Source of the DNA: Absidia repens
Taxonomy: Eukaryota; Mucoromycota; Mucoromycetes; Mucorales; Cunninghamellaceae
Direction: 5' to 3'
DNA: 64,000 bases
Assembly: GCA_002105175.1 (NCBI GenBank)
Contig: MCGE01000002.1
Coordinates: 2,170,001 to 2,234,000 of the forward strand
How positions within the stretch are numbered: the first letter of the stretch is position 1; every line of letters begins with the position of its first letter. Both the position numbers and the translations under genes were made by a program. Below are positions 58,156 through 64,000 of this stretch, piece after piece. The notes below the pieces were generated by a model. It was not told the origin of the DNA and did no database searches. It worked only from the letters and a program-made list of their open reading frames with translations.

Positions 58156-60138
58156 CTAATGTAAAAGGGGTTGGGTTTCATCAGGGGAATCATGATTGTT
58201 TGCGGTAGCACCGTATGCCTTGTTATCAATAACATGGTTGTTGGGCGGTGATCTGGCATGATGGACAGAATGGTTCACTTTGTTGACTTGAGCATTGCGA
58301 TGAAGAGTTAATAACCGCGTCAAGCGTGAGCTTCCACGACGACCTGCTTGTCTTCGAATAACCCGGATTTTGTTGTGAACTAAAAGAAAAAAGAAGTAGG
58401 TCACTTGAGTATAATCTTTTTTTTTCATGTTCAAATTTGATCGACGTGGAAGGAATGATCATATTACCATCAACATAAACATCCGTTTCGTCCACAATTT
58501 CTTCACCAATAAGTTCTTCAATGACGTCTTCCAAAGTAATCACACCAAGGGCACCATTTTGAGCTCCAGGATTATCAGACACCAAAGCCATATGACCTGG
58601 ATCAATAATAAACAATATTAGTCACTTTGAATATATATCATTACAATTTCCTATTGTCGGTTGAGGTGCGCTTACTTTTTCCTTCCTGGAAGAAGTTTAA
58701 AATATCCAAACAGCTAGTGTCAGGGCCAGTTTCGGGTAACGTGCTGAGTTGCAAATCCTTAACAGGTACTGCATCTTCAGGATCATAGGTAATCAAGTGC
58801 TTGGCGATCAGCATACCAACAAAATTGACAGGATCATCAGGCGCATGCACAGGAATACGAGAGTATCCATGGGATAAGATCTGATCAAACAATTGATTAG
58901 AATACTCATATCGCCATTAGTGTATTTTTGGAGGCGACCGGTTGCTTACCTTATCAACAACAGCTTCGTCCAAAATATCGTCAGTGGACAAAGTAAACAC
59001 ATCCTGGATGGGAGTCATGATGGTAGAAACTGCCTTTGAGCGAAGGTCGAGAACAGCACTGATGATAGTCACTTCATCCAAGGTAAGGGCATCCACATCC
59101 GTAGGACTGACAGCTTGGTGGAGAGAAACCAACGTTTTGAGACCTATATAAAAATTGTCAATATTCATTTTAACCAGGAAAGAAAAAAATTGTATAAGAT
59201 TTTCCAACGTACCGGCTTTTTTGTAAACAGTGCCATGAGATTCACCGAGAAAATAGTCGAGAAGTAGCGCAGTAGGGTAAGCCACCGGGAACATCAAGTA
59301 CATAAAGATGAGGACCATGCTACACAAAAAAAAATTGATAACCAAATCAAGTAAGAAAAGCGAAAACGATTATGGTTGATACATTTTTTAATACTTACTT
59401 TGCAGTCTTCGCACCAATGGCCAAGCCATAACGTACACAGATAGCTAAAATTGAGAAGAAAAAGTGAATTAGTACCGATACCAAAGTGCAAATAAAGGGC
59501 GTTCCAATAAAACCAATTTACATTGAGGAATTACTCTAATATATGTATATATAAAAAAGGAGGGAGTTACAATTAGTGAAATGTGATACGTGGTGCAATC
59601 AGTAAAAAGGAGTAATCTTTTATCCATACTTACTCTCCAAAAATAACAATTAAAGCAGTGGAAATGGCGACGGCTTGCCAGCCACCACCAATAACATCAT
59701 GTAGGATAATAGGTAATGTTTCGTTGACGATCACATTTGATAAAAGAAGAGTAACTAACACCCAATGACGACCTCGATGTAATAACGACATGACCTTCTT
59801 CGCATTCTTTTTTTCGGTGTCAGTGCCAGTTTGAATCAGTACCTGAAGATTGGTTTCGTCCAGGCCCATCAATCCAAGCGTAAGACCTATTAATTTATTA
59901 TTTATATTATCAAGCCCAATTGTTCTCCCTGCTGGGGGTTAATTTTATCTATACCTGCAAAAACACCACCTATTAAAACCAAGAAAATGACCATAATCAT
60001 CTTTTCAATGAAACCGGCAGATAAGGTAGTCTCCACCGTTGCTAAAGCAGGAGCCATGGCAGTTGGATAGCCCAATACTTTCGAGATCAGTGACACTGTG
60101 GTCAAAATAGATACTCTAGTGTAATACGACCGAATCAT
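58156..60138 (-). CDS. CNNM/Mam3-type membrane protein (DUF21 plus CBS pair)
   Basis: Member of the cyclin M/HlyC-CorC family, linked to Mg2+ and metal homeostasis in vacuolar or plasma membrane. The start is at 60138, with a hydrophobic, possibly signal-like N-terminus. The DUF21 domain includes [33 protein letters not shown] and [15 protein letters not shown], then [16 protein letters not shown], with the proline-containing E-x-x-P-x-I-like motif across an exon joint. Two CBS motifs follow: [20 protein letters not shown] and [20 protein letters not shown]; then [20 protein letters not shown], the diagnostic end of the CBS pair in CNNM proteins. The soluble tail ([17 protein letters not shown] ... 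ETQPLLH) is basic then polar. Six or more short introns are present. No cyclic-nucleotide-binding-like domain is visible, as in fungal Mam3. Confidence 0.93.
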
Positions 60139-60737
60139 AAAATAAGGAAATAAAAGAGATAAAAAAATAAAGAAAAAAAAATAAAAGACGGAGGAACGGG
60201 ATTCCTTTTATTCCATACACTTGGCAAAGATGATTTTGAAACACCGGTGTCAAACAGATAACGTACCGTTTTACCGTTATACTCGATCATTCATAATTTT
60301 AACTTGTCATTTTCATACTGTAATCCATTGCAATAAATAGTTAAAAATTTTGTGACAAATATAACATGACTAGTTTACTTTGAATAAAATACGTTGAACC
60401 ACTATTACTTTTGGTGTAATGAAATCAGATAAAATTAATACTGTACGTGATCTGAAATCAGACAATGGAAGCATGAACGATGGATTTTTCGTGTTTTCAT
60501 TTTTACTTCCTATACTTATCGTTCTTGGCTTCTGCCAATGAGCCCGCCATCGGTACTCTGCTCCTCAAAAACGACGCATGCTTTTTTTCGGCTAGTTGAT
60601 GTCCTGACATCTTTGGGAGCTATCACTCAGATCTTATTTTTGGGATTTTTTGAATTGGGCAGTATAGGTTTTGAACATCCGCTTCCTATTTTTTTTTTTT
60701 CGCCTCTTTCTTTTTTTCCACCACTCTGCTTCTTGTC
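60139..60737. promoter_or_regulatory. Divergent promoter, CNNM-type gene / SMG9
   Basis: 599 bp between opposed starts, containing CCAATGAGCCCGCCATCGG near 60537 and T-rich tracts before the SMG9 start. No gene was recognised. Confidence 0.45.
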
Positions 60738-62695
60738 ATGAAATCTTATCGGAAGGCACGCAAAGACGGAGAGCGGGTAAAACACGCAGACACATACATA
60801 CACCCTAACACTGTTGCTAATGCAACCTTTTCTCCCACTTTTACATACAGAATGCTGAAACATCTACACAGGCACCCATGATTCTTGAACGCCGAGAACG
60901 ACCATCCATCACTGAAACAGCAAAACCTACTTTATATGATCCACATAGCCCAAAAAATGGTGTAAGAGTGCTTCGCTCAGCACAACAAACAGAACAGTTA
61001 CAGAAATCACCTAGGTATATTGCTAGAAAGCAAGCAACTCCACTTTCACCATCATCAAAAACAGAGCCCCAAGCACCAGTGTCCGCATCAACTCAACAGC
61101 AACAAGTGATACCAATATCCTCTTATATCCCATTTTTTCGTCGGAATGAACAATTCAATTTGGAAGGTATTACAAAGGTAATAAATACAGTCTATAGTGA
61201 AGCTGTTTTTTATCATATATAGACTTATCTTCTTATATCTTAGGCCTTGACAGATAATCCTGGTCATTTTGTAGTAGGCGTTATTGGACAACAAGGTGTT
61301 GGCAAGTCCACCCTTCTATCTTCTTTTACGGAACGACCAACCGACGTAAGGAACAGTAAACGGGGAGAAATGAACTTTTACCTGACGCAACACTAACTTT
61401 ATATATACTCTGCGATTTGAATCGACATCAAGGCATTTCCATCGCAGCCAAATAATCTGTTTTTATCTCATGGTCACAAAACATCGGGCATTGATATGCA
61501 TATATGTCCTGAAAGGATGATTCTATTGGACACCGAGGTATGATGATGAATAAACTATGGATAGACATATTATTTGTGATTCACATATTGATTTTAATTA
61601 CTGACAATATCTATAGCCAATAATGTGCTGGACAGTATTAGAAAAAGCTCTTCGACACCATTCAACCGACGGACTGCTCCCAGATATGTGGCTAGAAATG
61701 GATGTAAGTCCCTGTTTGGCAGTACAATACAACCGTTGATTGATATTGTATATCACTGCCTTGTTTAATTTCTATTTTTTTTTTTTTTGGTTGTAGGCAC
61801 TATATAACTTAGTATTCATGTTATCCGTATGCAATGTGGTGATTGTGGTTTCCGCTGGAACCAACCTGGATATGGATTTGATGCATTGCCTCCAACGTGC
61901 CGAAATGCTTAAATTTCAACTTCCTGACTTCCCACTAATTCCTCCCGGTAATTTTGGTCAAGCTCATCATGATATGAATTACTACCCGGATATAGGTAAC
62001 GCCTCCCTTACCCCGCTGAAATCAAGAATAGAGCTCAAAAAAAAAAAAAAAAGAACGCACACTTACTCATCACTCATAAATATATATATATTATTTTTCT
62101 TTAGTATTTGTATGCAACAAATGTCAATCTGACGACTTTACTCGGATCCGATTTGAAAGTGTAATAACTGTTCTCCAAAACTCTTTTGGTAAATCCCAAT
62201 TGCAAATTCGCGGTAAGAAACAGAAATTGAATGATGTGTTTGGTTTAGCAGTCAATACTCATATTACAACGGATTTCTCAAGGCGTTGGGTCTTTAGGCA
62301 AGATATTACCAGCTTACAAGCAAAGCAACAATGATAGGGAAAACCTTAATCTCTATTTCTTGCCGTACAACAGTCAACTTGTGTCATCATCAACTATACC
62401 TACAGGACAAGTAAAATGGACCGAATCATTTGAATTGTTGGTGACAAACCTTCGGGATCATATCATGGCTGCGCCGCGACGTACTGGAAAGAAAGGGCAA
62501 ATATCAGAAAGAGAATGGTATGCACAAATAGGGTCAGGGTTGGTAAGAAGGGGGAGTGATTATTATTGTTTGCGTCGATTAACAAAATGACTTTTTGATA
62601 GGTTTAGGAATGCGGTCAAACTTTATGAACTGGTGCGGAACTCTGAGTATATCGCTGATTACTTGAAAAACATGCGAAAACTGCGTGATGGATGA
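60738..62695 (+). CDS. SMG9: SMG9-like nonsense-mediated decay factor
   Basis: Partner of SMG8 in the complex that restrains the SMG1 kinase during mRNA surveillance. Nine exons (60738-60776, 60851-61177, 61244-61345, 61433-61537, 61617-61703, 61797-61995, 62105-62212, 62283-62517, 62602-62695) give 1,296 nt, 431 residues. The first exon (MKSYRKARKDGER) is inferred: the acceptor at 60849-60850 is good, the frame is open, and the alternative ATG at 60878 gives a protein 22 residues shorter. The P-loop-like HFVVGVIGQQGVGKSTLLSS is followed by TSGIDMHICPERMILLDTEP, CNVVIVVSAGTNLDMDLMHC and the end segment WFRNAVKLYELVRNSEYIAD, all matching SMG9. Unlike human SMG9, the glycine-rich loop ends in a full G-K-S-T. 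Confidence 0.92.
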
Positions 62696-63559
62696 CGCGC
62701 TTGCTATTGGTATGATATACGTCAAACACTGAACTCTTGCGCCCTGATTTACTATTAGAAGTAGCATTCCTCCCATTTCTACCTATATTTCCCTTTAGGA
62801 TATTGATTATTCGCTATAGTTTCATTATTCATATTATTTCTGATCAATAAAAAGTTGATGGTTTTATGCAATACACTACAGTACTGGGTTTTAAAAAACT
62901 GGGAATGAGAAGGTTGTATGGTGCATTTCATCAAGAATCGCCATTACTTTTAACTAAGCTTTGAAGCGCTAAATTGTTTTGAAAAATAAAAGAACACTCT
63001 AGCTATTCTTTTGAAAGCCTTTAAGAAGATTTATTGAAGTTTAAATGTGCATTATGTCTTATGAAAAAGAAGTTTTAACGTTTCCAAGTTAGTCGGTGTT
63101 TGGACATTTTGGCTGTGAGCCTTGAAATCGAAATGATCCCAGACACTGAATTTTCCAAAAATGATAGGTGTTTATCTTAAACGCCGCTGTTACGAATGCT
63201 GCTCTGTACAGTCTCTATGGTCGAATTGGCTTTAATGATGAGCCTTTCTTTTTTAACCATAATAAATTTGTCTCTTATTACACTCATACACACAAAAAGA
63301 AAAGGAGTATTCAATATTTGATGGGCCTGATGGTTCAAAAAAAACAAGAGGATATCTTTTATTGAAGACTGAGAATACACTAAAATAATCAACAGACAAA
63401 TAGAGGCGGAGGGTGTAAGAAGGTATCTAAGTATAAAACAAACTAAAAGTATGATATAGCATACAATGGGACATATTTTTATATATTAAAAAAAATAAGG
63501 ATCGTAAGAAAACTCAGCTATAGTAACTTTAATTTCGTTTTTTTGTCCCTCTGACTCTT
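62696..63559. other. SMG9 3' flank and spacer
   Basis: AATAAAAAG at 62846-62854 is the likely polyadenylation region. Further right is AT-rich DNA without a recognisable gene. TTTATTGAAG occurs at 63030 and near 63358, a short motif also seen in the repeat copies. Confidence 0.4.
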
Positions 63560-64000
63560 TTTTTTCAAACAGAGCCCTAACAACCACTGCTGGATCCCAA
63601 GGCGCCGCCCATCCTTTTTTTTCTCAATCGCTGCCCACCCATAGTGCCAAATCACAGAGTCTTCCATCAAAACCCACACTTCAGAACCCCCTGCCACCTA
63701 GTGGCTACATAATTAATATTATTCTCAACTTTGTTCTTCAATATACCCCACCACAATAAAATACACTGTAATAGCTGTTTTTTCACACAAACACATCCCT
63801 TTATATAGATATATATATATATACAGACGCACTTTTTTTTTCTATGCATATGTAATACACATTCAATGAAGCTCATAATGTAAACGTACAACAGAGATGC
63901 TAAATATAATTAAAAGAACATATTTATTCAGTCGTAGATATAAACGATGACAAACTGTTACTAAACTAATGAGTGCTAATCTACTGTCGTTCCCAAATCC
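63560..64000 (-). repeat. Dispersed repeat family, right-edge copy (truncated by the window)
   Basis: Reversed, it shows GTTTATATCTACGACTG (63932-63948), GTTTACATTATGAGCTTCAT (63869-63888), ATTACAGTGTATTTTATTGT (63752-63771) and GTGTGGGTTTTGATGGAAG. It is collinear with 36250-36960. It continues beyond the window. Confidence 0.75.

Overview
The window looks like nuclear DNA of an early-diverging filamentous fungus, most likely Mucoromycota and probably Mucorales. It is AT-rich. Its genes are broken by many short GT-AG introns (mostly 55-110 nt). It carries a gene set typical of that lineage: an IQGAP, a LIS1/PAC1 homologue, an SMG9-type decay factor and a spectraplakin-like giant protein. The lineage is inferred from gene content and architecture, not from a database match. 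No CRISPR array, tRNA, rRNA or prokaryote-style operon was found.

Layout from left to right: an IQGAP-type RasGAP gene (-, probably running off the left edge); the PP2A scaffold subunit A (-), divergent from a p70 S6 kinase-type AGC kinase (+); a MiT/TFE-like bHLH factor (+); a 3 kb gene-poor stretch with a repeat; a vacuolar Ca2+/H+ exchanger (-); a phage-type, probably mitochondrial, ATP-dependent DNA ligase (-); an EEF1AKMT4/METTL13-like methyltransferase (-); an SLC35C2-like transporter (-); LIS1/PAC1 (-); a nitronate monooxygenase (+); a membrane-anchored amidohydrolase (+); 5 kb of repeats; an APQ12-like membrane protein (-), divergent from TOM20 (+); more repeats; a roughly 3,000-residue CH-CH/spectrin-like/GAS2 protein (-), divergent from USB1 (+); another repeat; ribosomal protein eS27 (+); a CNNM/Mam3-type DUF21-CBS protein (-), divergent from SMG9 (+); and a final repeat copy at the right edge.

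For S6K, bHLH, PP2A-A, amidohydrolase, TOM20, USB1, eS27 and SMG9 the exons were joined by eye, and each model gives a total coding length divisible by three. Three neighbouring genes at 4.8-12.9 kb (PP2A-A, S6K, MiT/TFE-like bHLH) belong to the TOR signalling axis. Several others are cytoskeletal (IQGAP, LIS1, spectraplakin-like). Most of the rest are housekeeping genes.

The least explained content is intergenic. A dispersed repeat family is present in about ten full or partial copies on both strands. It has collinear conserved blocks, a TTCAAATCCCG head resembling a Pol III B box, and internal AATAAA signals. A second repeat pair, long A/T homopolymers inside introns, microsatellites and a 45-bp minisatellite are also present.
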